Translations under genes and position numbers: made by a program | Notes under the pieces: model-generated | What the model was told of the DNA's origin: nothing | The model's input: only the letters and a program-made list of their open reading frames with translations | The model's database searches: none | In this document: one piece after another, positions 56,575 to 64,000 of the stretch | How positions within the stretch are numbered: the stretch's first letter is position 1 | Layout: each line of letters begins with the position of its first letter | Source of the DNA: CBDESM01 sp965205165 | GTDB lineage: Bacteria > Chloroflexota > Dehalococcoidia > Bin125 | Assembly (NCBI GenBank): GCA_965205165.1 | Contig: OZ242037.1 | Coordinates: 1,550,001-1,614,000, forward strand | Direction: 5' to 3' | DNA: 64,000 nucleotides

Positions 56575-56777
56575 TCGCGCCCGGCCCGCAAGCGGCCGGA
56601 TCCGCGATCTTGCCCGCAGCGAACGCGATCTCATACGCTGAGGAGGCCGATCGATCCCAGCGCTCCCCCGCCGCCCGCTCCCATGGCGCGGCGCCGGCGC
56701 GCCCCGCACCCGCTCCCGGAAACCAGACCAGCCGCACCCCCCCGCCGCAGGCGCGGCGGCCCGCATGCGAGGTACCA
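56575..56777 (+). promoter_or_regulatory. rho promoter and C-rich leader
   Basis: TTGCCC (56610-56615), 18 nt, TACGCT (56634-56639) make a good promoter. The following ~130 nt leader is C-rich and G-poor in places (CGCACCCGCTCCCGG near 56707; a C7 run near 56736), like a Rho utilisation site, consistent with autogenous termination. The whole region is C-skewed, so this needs caution. Confidence 0.45.
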
Positions 56778-58058
56778 GTGACGACGCTGAACATCGCCGA
56801 TCTCGAGACGCGCTCCCGCGAGGACCTCGTCGAATACGCCCGCTCGCTCGACATCCAGGGCGCGGACGACCTGCCCAAGCAGGACCTGTTCCTGCTCCTG
56901 CTCAAGGCCCAAGCCGAAGCCGCCGGCGAAATCCTCTCCGGCGGCGTGCTCGAAGTGGTCGACGATTCCTACGGCTTCCTCCGCGGCGAAACCCTGCTCC
57001 CGCGCCCCGCCGACGTCTTCGTCCCCCAGAACCTCGTCCGCCGCGGCGGCCTGCGCACCGGCGACTACGCGATCGGCTCCGCCCGCCCGCCCCGCGACGG
57101 CGAGAAGTACTACGCCCTGCGCCAGATCTTCATCGCCAACGGCGCCGCCCCCGACGACGCCGTCGAGCGCCCGATCTTCGACGAACTCACCGCCGTCTTC
57201 CCCCACCAGCGCTTCGAACTCGCCTCCGACGACCCCTCCGACCTCTCCGGCCGCGTCATCGACCTCGTCGCCCCGATGGGCCGCGGCCAGCGCGGCCTGA
57301 TCGTGAGCCCCCCCAAGGCCGGCAAGACCCTGCTGCTCCAGGCCATCGCCCGCGGCATCGCCGCCAACCATCCCGACGCGCACCTCATGGTCGTCCTGAT
57401 CGGCGAGCGCCCCGAAGAAGTCACCGACATGCGCCGCACCGTCCGCGGCGAAGTCGTCGCCAGCACGTTCGACGATCCGGTCGAGGACCACACCCGGGTC
57501 GCCGAGCTGGCCCTCGAGCGCGCCAAGCGCCTCGTTGAGCAGGGCCGCGACGTCGTCATCCTGCTCGACAGCATCACCCGCCTCACCCGCGCCTACAACC
57601 TCGAACTGCCCAGCACCGGCCGCACCCTCAGCGGCGGCATCGACCCCCTCGCCCTCTACCCCCCCAAGCGCTTCTTCGGCGCCGCCCGCAAGGCCGAGGA
57701 GGGCGGCAGCCTCTCCGTCATCGCCACCTGCCTGGTCGAAACCGGCTCCCGCCTCGACGACGTCGTGTTCGAGGAATTCAAGGGCACCGGCAACTGGGAG
57801 GTGCGCCTCAGCCGCGCCCTCGCCGAGCGCCGCATCTACCCCGCCGTCGACATCGCCGCCTCCAGCACCCGTCGCGAGGAGCTCCTGCTCGCCGGCGAAG
57901 AGCTGCAGCGGGTCTGGCTGCTCCGCCGCATGATGAGCGTGCTCGGCGCTTCCGGCGGCCCCGGCACCACCGAGCCCACCGAGCGCCTGCTCGACCGCCT
58001 CGCACGCACCAAAACCAACGCGGAGTTCCTCGAATCGCTCTCCGCCGCCGAGGCCTAG
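56778..58058 (+). CDS. rho: Transcription termination factor Rho
   Basis: A 426-residue Rho with GTG start and GAGG upstream. N-terminal Rho_N helices (1-50), then the RNA-binding CSD ('GVLEVVDDSYGFLRG', 'DVFVPQNLVRRGGLRTGDY'), then the RecA-like motor: Walker A 'SPPKAGKTLLLQ' (about 177), 'ERPEEVTDMRRTVRGEVVAS', Walker B 'VVILLDSITRLTRAYN' (about 258) and R-loop 'GTGNWEVRLSRALAERRIYP'. Complete and canonical, without the large insertion of actinobacterial Rho. Confidence 0.97.
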   Translation: MTTLNIADLETRSREDLVEYARSLDIQGADDLPKQDLFLLLLKAQAEAAGEILSGGVLEVVDDSYGFLRGETLLPRPADVFVPQNLVRRGGLRTGDYAIGSARPPRDGEKYYALRQIFIANGAAPDDAVERPIFDELTAVFPHQRFELASDDPSDLSGRVIDLVAPMGRGQRGLIVSPPKAGKTLLLQAIARGIAANHPDAHLMVVLIGERPEEVTDMRRTVRGEVVASTFDDPVEDHTRVAELALERAKRLVEQGRDVVILLDSITRLTRAYNLELPSTGRTLSGGIDPLALYPPKRFFGAARKAEEGGSLSVIATCLVETGSRLDDVVFEEFKGTGNWEVRLSRALAERRIYPAVDIAASSTRREELLLAGEELQRVWLLRRMMSVLGASGGPGTTEPTERLLDRLARTKTNAEFLESLSAAEA

Positions 58059-58070
58059 GAGCACCCCGAA

Positions 58071-58997
58071 ATGGCCCAGATCAACACCGTCCTCGGCCCC
58101 ATCGACTCCTCCGATCTCGGCTTCACCCTCTCCCACGAGCACGTCGCCATGCAGCCCCCCGTCGTCGCCGTCCACTACCCGTGGCTGGTCGACCGCGAAG
58201 AGATCCGCCGCCGCGCCATCGAGGAGCTCACCGAGGCCAAGCAGGGCGGCGTCGATTCCCTGATCGAGCTCAGCACCCCCGACCTCGAGCGCGACGTCGA
58301 ACTGATGGCCGAATGCTCCCGCGCCTCCGGCCTCAACGTGATCTGCGCCACCGGCATCTGGCGCGACATCCCCCGCTGGTTCCACGACAAGTCCCCCGAC
58401 CAAATCGCCGACGTCTTCGTGCGCGAGATCGAGGTCGGCATCGCCGGCACCGGCATCAAGCCCGGCGCGATCAAGGTCGCCAACGACGCAGAAGGCGTCA
58501 CCGAGCCCGCCGAACTGGTCCTGCGCGGCGCAGCCCGCGCCCTCAAGCGCACCGGCTGCCCGATCTCCACCCACCATTGGGCCCCCCTCGAGGTCGGCCG
58601 CCGCCAAATCGAAATCTTCCAAGAAGAAGACGCCCCGATGGACCGCATCTGCATCGGCCACACCGCCGACACGACCGATGCCGACTACATCGAAGACCTG
58701 CTCAACGCCGGCGTCTACATCTCCATGGACCGCTACCCCGGCGTCCCCCCGCGCCCCCAATGGCGCGACCGCAACCGCACCGTCAAGGAACTGATCGACC
58801 GCGGCTGGGCCCACCGCCTCATGCTCGGCCACGACTACGCCCCCCGCCCCCAAACCCCCCGCGATATCCCCACCCGCTACCTCTTCCTCACCACCACCGC
58901 CCTCCCCGCCCTGCTCCAAGACGGCGTCCCCCAAGAGACCATCGACCTCATGATGCGCGACGTCCCCCGCCGCTTCCTCGCCGGCGAAGCGGACTAA
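58071..58997 (+). CDS. Phosphotriesterase-family metal hydrolase
   Basis: A 308-residue PTE-like amidohydrolase. Metal ligands: 'SHEHVAM' (H22, H24), the bridging Lys in 'GAIKVAND' (about K144), His in 'CPISTHHWAP' and 'CIGHTADTTD', and Asp in 'LMLGHDYAP'. Relatives are lactonases, resiniferatoxin-binding-like proteins or phosphotriesterases; substrate is not predictable. It begins 12 bp after rho. Confidence 0.88.
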   Translation: MAQINTVLGPIDSSDLGFTLSHEHVAMQPPVVAVHYPWLVDREEIRRRAIEELTEAKQGGVDSLIELSTPDLERDVELMAECSRASGLNVICATGIWRDIPRWFHDKSPDQIADVFVREIEVGIAGTGIKPGAIKVANDAEGVTEPAELVLRGAARALKRTGCPISTHHWAPLEVGRRQIEIFQEEDAPMDRICIGHTADTTDADYIEDLLNAGVYISMDRYPGVPPRPQWRDRNRTVKELIDRGWAHRLMLGHDYAPRPQTPRDIPTRYLFLTTTALPALLQDGVPQETIDLMMRDVPRRFLAGEAD

Positions 58998-59005
58998 CCG
59001 CCCCG

Positions 59006-59389
59006 ATGGACCACGACGAGGCCGTCCGCATCTGCGAATCAATGCCCGGCGCCTGGCCCGACAACCCTTGGGGCCCCGAAGGCCTCGTCTACAAGATCGG
59101 CCCCGCCGAGCGCGCCAAGATCTTCTGCTTCCTCGGCTCCGACGCCGCCCCCGACGGCGGAATCAGCGTCAAAGCCGACCCCGGCATCGTCCCCGTCCTC
59201 CACGCCAACTACGAAGCCGTCAGCCGCCCCCGCTACCTCGACAAGAACCACTGGATCGCCGTCGCCCTGCACGGCGACATGCCCGACGACGAACTCGAAT
59301 CCCTGATCGAAGCCAGCCACGGCCTGATCCTCGCCTCGCTCCCCAAGCGCATGCAGCGCGAAATCCTCGGCGACGGCCGGCCGCGCTGA
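59006..59389 (+). CDS. MmcQ/YjbR-family protein
   Basis: A 127-residue YjbR-like protein (CyaY-like fold). 'AVRICESMPGAWPDNPWGPE', 'LVYKIGPAERAKIFCFLG' and 'NKNHW'-like 'LDKNHWIAVALHGDM' with 'LIEASHGLILASLPKRMQ' fit the family. Members may bind DNA; function is not settled. It is 8 bp after the PTE-like gene. Confidence 0.82.
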   Translation: MDHDEAVRICESMPGAWPDNPWGPEGLVYKIGPAERAKIFCFLGSDAAPDGGISVKADPGIVPVLHANYEAVSRPRYLDKNHWIAVALHGDMPDDELESLIEASHGLILASLPKRMQREILGDGRPR

Positions 59390-59479
59390 CCCCCGCCGCC
59401 GGGCTGCGACGGATCGTGCGCTATGGTGAAACCCTGCGCGAGCGAGATTCAATGCGCAGCACGGACACCGGAGGATTTA

Positions 59480-61264
59480 ATGAGCGAGCGGAACTACTGG
59501 ACCCGGATGCGGCGGCAGCGGCTGTCGCGGCGATCCCTGCTGCGCGCCAGCGCCCGCGCCGGTGTCGGCGCCGCCGGCCTCGCCTTGGTCGGCTGCGGCG
59601 ACGATGACGACGACGACTCGACCGCCCAGCCGGCGAGCACCAGCTCGGCCTCCCCGGCCGCCCAGCAGCAACAGCAGGAGCAGGCCGCCGAACAGCAGGC
59701 CATGCAGCAAGAGCAGCAGGAAGCCCCCGCCGAGGACGACGACCAGCAGGACGACCAGCAGCAGGCCGCCGCCTCCACCTCGGCCGCTCCCGCCGCCCGC
59801 GTCGGCGAACTCAACGTCCCCGACCTCTCCGGCTCCTTCTCCCAGCTCGACCCCATCACCGGCTCCGGCGGCAACGACCACCAGCACCTCTGGGTCGGCC
59901 ACGACAACCTCGTCGGCTACGACACCGAACTCGTCCCCGACGCCAGCCGCTCCCTCGCCGAAAGCTGGGAAGTCTCCGACGACGGCCTCAAGATCATCTT
60001 CACGATCCGCCCCAACGTGAAGTTCCACGACGGCACCGACCTCAACGCCGAGGCCGTCAAGATCCACATGCTGCGCGCACGCGACCTCGAAGAGGCCAAC
60101 ACCAACGCCGACGTCCAGTTCATCGACGGCATCGACACCCCCGACGAGCGCACCGCCGTCTTCAACATGTCGCAGCCCTTCGCACCGCTGCTCCGCATCC
60201 TCGGCGACCGCGCCGGCATGGTCGTCTCCCCCAAGGCCATCGACGAAAAAGACGTCTACCTCGACCGCTCCCCCGTCGGCGCCGGCGCCTTCCGCTTCGT
60301 CGAGGAAATCGTCGACGACCGCCTCGTCTTCGAAGCCTTCGAGGACTACTGGCAGCCCGGCAACCCCAAGATCAACCGCATCACCTGGCACCTCGGCCGC
60401 ACCTCCGACCAGGCCATCAACGGCATGATCGCCGGCGAGTACAACGCCCAGTTCAGCCCCGACTCCGCACAGGTCGACCGCCTCCAGGACGCCGGCCTCG
60501 CCTACGAGACCCGGCCCACCAACTGGACCCAGCGCTACTGGCTCAACATGCGCTGGGAGCCCTGGACCAACCCCCACCTCCGCCGCGCCGTCAACTGGGG
60601 CGTCGACAAGCAGGCCCTGCTCGACACCGTCTGGAACGGACAGGGCATCCCCGCACACTGGGGCTGGCTCGGCCCCGCCACCGGCCCCGACCACGACCCC
60701 GACTACGCCGGCTACGTCTTCAACCCCGACAAGGTCCGCGAAGAGCTCGCCCTCGGCGGCATGCCCGACGGCTTCGAGTTCGAGATGAACACCTTCTCCG
60801 GCGCACAGGCCATCGCCCACGACGAGTTCATCGCCGCCTCGCTCGCCCAGTTCGGCATCATCGCCAAGCTCAACCCCAAGCCCAGCCCCGCCTTCTGGCG
60901 CGAATTCTGGGACCTCGAAGTCAGCGGCCACAGCTCCAGCATGTCCGTCCGCGCCGACGTCTGGCAGCAGCTCGCCTTCGTCCACGACCCCCTCTCCCAG
61001 AGCCGCAACGTCGTGCCCGAAGACCCCGGCGACCCGGACCGCATGGAAATCGAGCGCCTGCTCGCCGCCGTCGGCGCCGAGTTCGACCCGGACGAGCGCT
61101 TCGTGAAGATCCAAGAGCTCAACCAGGCGATGGACACCGCCGCCTGGGGCTGCAACTTCTTCCACCACTTCGCCCGCACGGCGCACGCGCCGGAGGTCCA
61201 GTACCCGCTCTTCGCCGACGCGAAGCCGCACTGGGGCCAGGGCGACGTCACCATCACCGGCTAG
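59480..61264 (+). CDS. ABC transporter solute-binding protein, peptide/nickel family
   Basis: A 594-residue SBP_bac_5 protein. N-terminus: Tat motif 'RRSLLRA' (R17-R18), lipobox 'LALVGC' (Cys 39), six Asp, and a ~60-residue Ser/Gln/Glu/Asp tether. The binding domain shows 'FTIRPNVKFHDGTDLNAEAV'. GGAGG lies 7 nt before the ATG. It shares its export and anchor segment with the protein at 33.3 kb but the binding domains are diverged, implying another ligand. Confidence 0.92.
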   Translation: MSERNYWTRMRRQRLSRRSLLRASARAGVGAAGLALVGCGDDDDDDSTAQPASTSSASPAAQQQQQEQAAEQQAMQQEQQEAPAEDDDQQDDQQQAAASTSAAPAARVGELNVPDLSGSFSQLDPITGSGGNDHQHLWVGHDNLVGYDTELVPDASRSLAESWEVSDDGLKIIFTIRPNVKFHDGTDLNAEAVKIHMLRARDLEEANTNADVQFIDGIDTPDERTAVFNMSQPFAPLLRILGDRAGMVVSPKAIDEKDVYLDRSPVGAGAFRFVEEIVDDRLVFEAFEDYWQPGNPKINRITWHLGRTSDQAINGMIAGEYNAQFSPDSAQVDRLQDAGLAYETRPTNWTQRYWLNMRWEPWTNPHLRRAVNWGVDKQALLDTVWNGQGIPAHWGWLGPATGPDHDPDYAGYVFNPDKVREELALGGMPDGFEFEMNTFSGAQAIAHDEFIAASLAQFGIIAKLNPKPSPAFWREFWDLEVSGHSSSMSVRADVWQQLAFVHDPLSQSRNVVPEDPGDPDRMEIERLLAAVGAEFDPDERFVKIQELNQAMDTAAWGCNFFHHFARTAHAPEVQYPLFADAKPHWGQGDVTITG

Positions 61265-61277
61265 CGCCGAGCAGTTC

Positions 61278-61309
61278 CGCGCCGCCCGCGCTTCCACGCG
61301 GGCGGCGCG
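61278..61309 (+). terminator. Strong intercistronic hairpin
   Basis: CGCGCCGCCCGCG (61278-61290), CTTCCA loop, CGCGGGCGGCGCG (61297-61309): a perfect 13-bp stem between the binding protein and permease. A second hairpin follows near 61336-61360. No T-run, so mRNA stabiliser or partial terminator. It mirrors 35158-35185 in the other operon. Confidence 0.65.
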
Positions 61310-61372
61310 GCCGCGCCGGCGTTCGCCGGGAGACCGCGCCCACGCGGGGGCGCGCGGAGCGGGCCGCGACCT

Positions 61373-62317
61373 GTGCGCAATTTCATCATCCGGCGCTTCC
61401 TGGCCACGATCCCCGTCCTGATCCTCATCTCCGTCGTCACCTTCGTCGCCCTCCGCCTCCTCCCGGGCTCCCCCGGCAGCGCCATCCTCGGCCCCGAAGC
61501 CGACCCCGCCGCCATCGAAGCCCTCAACGAGCGGCTCGGCTGGTACGACCCCATCTACGAGCAGTACGCCAACTGGATCGCCGGCGTCTTCCAGGGCGAC
61601 TTCGGCTTCTCCCAGCGCAGCAACGACCCCGTCGGCCCCCTGATCGCCAGCCGCCTCGAAGCCACCGTCCAGCTCGGCATCATGTCCCTCCTGCTCGCCC
61701 TGCTGATCGCCATCCCCATCGGCGCGATCGCCGGCGCCAAACCCGGCACCCCATTCGACTACGGCCTCACCTTCTTCGCCGTGATCGGCGTCTCCGTCCC
61801 CAATTTCTGGCTCGCCATGCTGCTCGTCATCGTCTTCTCCATCGAACTCGGCTGGTTCCCCACACAGGGCTTCACCTCCTTCCTCGAAGACCCCGTCGCC
61901 AACCTGAAGGGAATGATCCTGCCCGCCTTCGCCATCGGCATGGCCCTCGCCGGCAACCTCGCCCGCCAAGTCCGCGCCTCCATGGTCGAGGTCATGCAGC
62001 AGGACTACGTCCGCACCGCCCGCGCCAAGGGCCTGCGCGAGCGCAACGTGCTCATCCGCCACGGCTTCCGCAACGCGCTAATCCCCGTCGTCACCGTGCT
62101 CGGCCTCCAGACCTCCCTCGTCGTCGGCGGCGCCATCGTGATCGAATCCTTCTTCGGCCTGCCCGGCGTCGGCAAGCTGATCATCGATTCGATCCTCTTC
62201 TCCGAAATCCCCACCGTCCAAGCCCTGGCCGTGATGATCGCCCTCGGCGTCGCCGTCATCAACCTGCTCGTCGACGTCTCCTACGCCTACCTCGACCCCA
62301 GAATCCGGTACTCCTGA
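61373..62317 (+). CDS. ABC permease, DppB/OppB type
   Basis: A 314-residue permease with GTG start. 'FIIRRFLATIPVLILISVVT' and 'LRLLPGSPG' at the N-terminus and EAA loop 'DYVRTARAKGLRERNVLIRH' are typical. It forms the channel with the next gene for the 59.5-kb binding protein. Confidence 0.94.
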   Translation: MRNFIIRRFLATIPVLILISVVTFVALRLLPGSPGSAILGPEADPAAIEALNERLGWYDPIYEQYANWIAGVFQGDFGFSQRSNDPVGPLIASRLEATVQLGIMSLLLALLIAIPIGAIAGAKPGTPFDYGLTFFAVIGVSVPNFWLAMLLVIVFSIELGWFPTQGFTSFLEDPVANLKGMILPAFAIGMALAGNLARQVRASMVEVMQQDYVRTARAKGLRERNVLIRHGFRNALIPVVTVLGLQTSLVVGGAIVIESFFGLPGVGKLIIDSILFSEIPTVQALAVMIALGVAVINLLVDVSYAYLDPRIRYS

Positions 62318-62324
62318 GGCCGCG

Positions 62325-63236
62325 ATGAGCAGCGCGCAACAGGCAAGCACGGAGCCGGCGTTCGAAGACCGCGAGCGCCGCTTCGCCCGTTCCCGCGACT
62401 TCGCCCGCCGCTTCGCCCGCCGACCGGTCGGCGTGATCAGCCTGATCGTCGTCCTGCTGATCGCCTTCGCCGCCATCTTCACCGACATCGCCGCCACCCA
62501 CGACCCGCTGGAAACCCTGATCACCTCCGACGCCGAGGCCTTCGAGCCCCCCTCCACCGACCACTTCTTCGGCACCGATCAACTCGGCCGCGACATCTAC
62601 TCGCGCATCGTCGACGCCTCCCGCACGGCCCTGATGGTCGGCGTCGTCTCGATCCTGATCGGCGCCGGCGTCGGCGTCCCGATCGGCGTCGCCGCCGGCT
62701 ACTCCGGCGGCCGCCGCGACGAGGTGCTGATGCGCTTCATGGACGCCCTCTTCGCCTTCCCGGGCATCCTGCTCGCCCTGATGATCATCGCCGCCCTCGG
62801 CACCGGCATCCAGAACGTGATGCTCGCCATCGGCATCACCTTCATCCCCTCCTTCGCCCGCCTCGTCCGCGGCACCACCCTCTCCGTCAAGGAGCAGGAA
62901 TTCGTCCTGGCCGCCCGCTCCATCGGCGCCGGCGGCGCAAGGGTCGCCGCCCGCCACATCCTGCCCAACACCTTCGCCCCCGTCGTCGTCCAGGCCTCCC
63001 TGCTCTTCGGCGTCGCCATCATCATCGAAGCCTCGCTCAGCTTCCTCGGCCTCGGCACCCGCCCCCCCGATCCCTCCTGGGGCACCATGCTCAACAGCGC
63101 CCAGCGCCTGATCAGCAGCGAACCCCTCATGGCCGTCTTCCCCGGCCTCGCCATCGTCGTCACCGTGCTCGCCTTCAACCTGCTCGGCGACGTGCTCAGG
63201 GACCTCCTCGACCCCCGCCTCCGCAACGTCGGCTAA
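62325..63236 (+). CDS. ABC permease, DppC/OppC type
   Basis: A 303-residue permease. 'DHFFGTDQLGRDIYSRIVDA', EAA loop 'EFVLAARSIGAGGARVAARH' and 'FLGLGTRPPDPSWGTML' are canonical. No ATPase genes follow; the next gene is on the opposite strand and overlaps its stop by 4 nt. Confidence 0.94.
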   Translation: MSSAQQASTEPAFEDRERRFARSRDFARRFARRPVGVISLIVVLLIAFAAIFTDIAATHDPLETLITSDAEAFEPPSTDHFFGTDQLGRDIYSRIVDASRTALMVGVVSILIGAGVGVPIGVAAGYSGGRRDEVLMRFMDALFAFPGILLALMIIAALGTGIQNVMLAIGITFIPSFARLVRGTTLSVKEQEFVLAARSIGAGGARVAARHILPNTFAPVVVQASLLFGVAIIIEASLSFLGLGTRPPDPSWGTMLNSAQRLISSEPLMAVFPGLAIVVTVLAFNLLGDVLRDLLDPRLRNVG

Positions 63237-64000
63237 GCCGTCGCCGTCAGCTCCAGCACGCTCGCCCGCGACGCCCCGTGCCAAATCGTGTTGCGCGCCC
63301 GCTGCGTCCGCGTGTGCCGCCCGATCGGCTCCCCCGTCTGCGGATTGACGTCGAAGCGCGGATAGTTGCTGCTCGCGATCTGCACCCCGATCCGGTGCCC
63401 CGCCGCGAAGACATTGCTGATCGGATACAGCTCGATGCTCACCTCCACCACCTCGCCCGGCTCGACCAGCTCCTCCTCCCCAAAGCCGTTGCGGAAGCGC
63501 AGCCGCTTGATGCTGTCGCTGAGCCGCAACTCGTACCCCTCCGGGTAGTCCGCGCTGGCCGGGTAGCAGTCCAGCAGCGCCGCCGTGAAATCCGTGTCCG
63601 GCGCATCCGTCGACACGTGCAGCCGCACCGTGACCGGCCCGATCGCCTCGATCGCCTTGTCCAGCGGCTCGCTGTAGAACGTAATCACGTCGTTCCGCGA
63701 TGCCAGCCGCAGATACGGCGCTGTCGCATGCATCACGTCCGACCGCTCCCGCTGATCCGCCCCGCCGGGCATGATCAGCTCCCGCGTCCGCATCGTCGGC
63801 GGCCAGATCGCCGCCCGCAGATCATCATCGACCCGCGCGTACTCCCGCAGCGATGAAACGTTGGCGCTGACCGACGGAACCGGATTCTCCGGATCCGACT
63901 CGTAGCTCGTGCCTGCCGGCTCCCCATCCGCCGCCTCCTCCGAAAGCCCCCCGCCCCCGTGCAGGTGCAGCGTCAGCCTCCGCGATCCCGCCGGCGGATA
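63233..64000 (-). CDS. CocE/NonD-family hydrolase, C-terminal part (runs off window)
   Basis: At least 255 residues, open to the right edge, so the N-terminal catalytic domain is outside. The visible part is the X-Pro dipeptidyl-peptidase C-terminal beta-sandwich. The frame shows 'SYESDPENPVPSV', 'YLRLASRNDVITFYSEPLDK', 'VTVRLHVSTDAPDTDFTAAL' and 'GHRIGVQIASSNYPRFDVNP'. Full proteins are secreted or cytosolic serine acyl- or peptidyl-hydrolases. Beside a peptide importer, a peptidase role is plausible but not shown. Confidence 0.85.
   Translation of the reverse strand, partial: YPPAGSRRLTLHLHGGGGLSEEAADGEPAGTSYESDPENPVPSVSANVSSLREYARVDDDLRAAIWPPTMRTRELIMPGGADQRERSDVMHATAPYLRLASRNDVITFYSEPLDKAIEAIGPVTVRLHVSTDAPDTDFTAALLDCYPASADYPEGYELRLSDSIKRLRFRNGFGEEELVEPGEVVEVSIELYPISNVFAAGHRIGVQIASSNYPRFDVNPQTGEPIGRHTRTQRARNTIWHGASRASVLELTATA

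Overview
The window is 64 kb of very GC-rich, densely packed bacterial chromosome. The most likely source is the Chloroflexota, class Dehalococcoidia (SAR202-like). This is inferred from the gene set and protein style, not from an rRNA gene: none is present. The style clues are Tat-dependent, lipid-anchored solute-binding proteins with a poly-Asp and Gln-rich tether, split XdhC proteins, and many acyl-CoA, CitE and MaoC enzymes. Genes are short-spaced and often overlap at ATGA, GTGA or TGATG junctions. No rRNA, tRNA, CRISPR array or IS transposase was seen.

Layout. 0-5.8 kb (minus strand): an orphan ParB-like gene, a HAD hydrolase coupled to tatA, and an operon of trmO, nudix, ychF and two XdhC-family genes. 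5.9-14.3 kb: core replication and cofactor genes (gyrB, methyltransferase-like, coaBC, coaX, dnaA, obg, nadD). 14.3-16.9 kb: an accessory patch with a 29-residue tandem-repeat protein, two large hairpin repeats, and a DNA methyltransferase-HNH fusion coupled to a small orphan gene. 16.9-31.3 kb: FTR-like protein, pepA, PAP2 phosphatase, two YbjQ genes, rpsO-pnp, the lysine/DAP genes dapB-asd-dapA with a secreted metallopeptidase among them, a lipoprotein and a CoA carboxyltransferase. 31.4-37.1 kb: a second lipoprotein and a peptide-type ABC importer (binding protein plus two permeases, no ATPases). 37.1-38.3 kb: a DUF3800 gene followed by three more hairpin repeats. 38.3-43.0 kb (minus): cytochrome c, enoyl-CoA hydratase, CopD-like membrane protein, a Cys-cluster protein and purA. 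43.2-48 kb: DUF402 protein, a Dam/PD-(D/E)XK candidate restriction-modification pair, MaoC, acyl-CoA dehydrogenase, a Panacea-type toxin-antitoxin pair, and an acyl-CoA dehydrogenase fused to a foreign N-terminus. 49-53.4 kb: two CitE-like proteins, an M16 peptidase, a hypothetical protein and RidA. 53.4-59.4 kb: a MoaD-like protein, pyrG, a membrane protein, transaldolase, rho, a phosphotriesterase-like protein and a YjbR-like protein. 59.4-64 kb: a second ATPase-less peptide ABC operon and the C-terminal part of a CocE/X-Pro dipeptidyl-peptidase-like hydrolase that runs off the right edge.

Two whole-window signals stand out. First, the + strand changes from strongly G-rich at the left to strongly C-rich at the right, whatever the gene direction, with parity near 38-48 kb. 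That is the polarity of a replication terminus, although dnaA and gyrB lie in the window. Genes that break the trend (for example 15.1-16.8 kb) look like recent arrivals. Second, many start codons lie exactly 6-7 nt after a TANNNT box, pointing to leaderless transcription. The best candidate for an undescribed element is a family of five ~52-nt hairpins (14.8-15.0 and 37.95-38.26 kb). Their long stems are kept by compensatory changes, and four of the five carry a shared AACGA-type foot; the fifth keeps only the GGTGCCCC end of it. All sit next to accessory genes.
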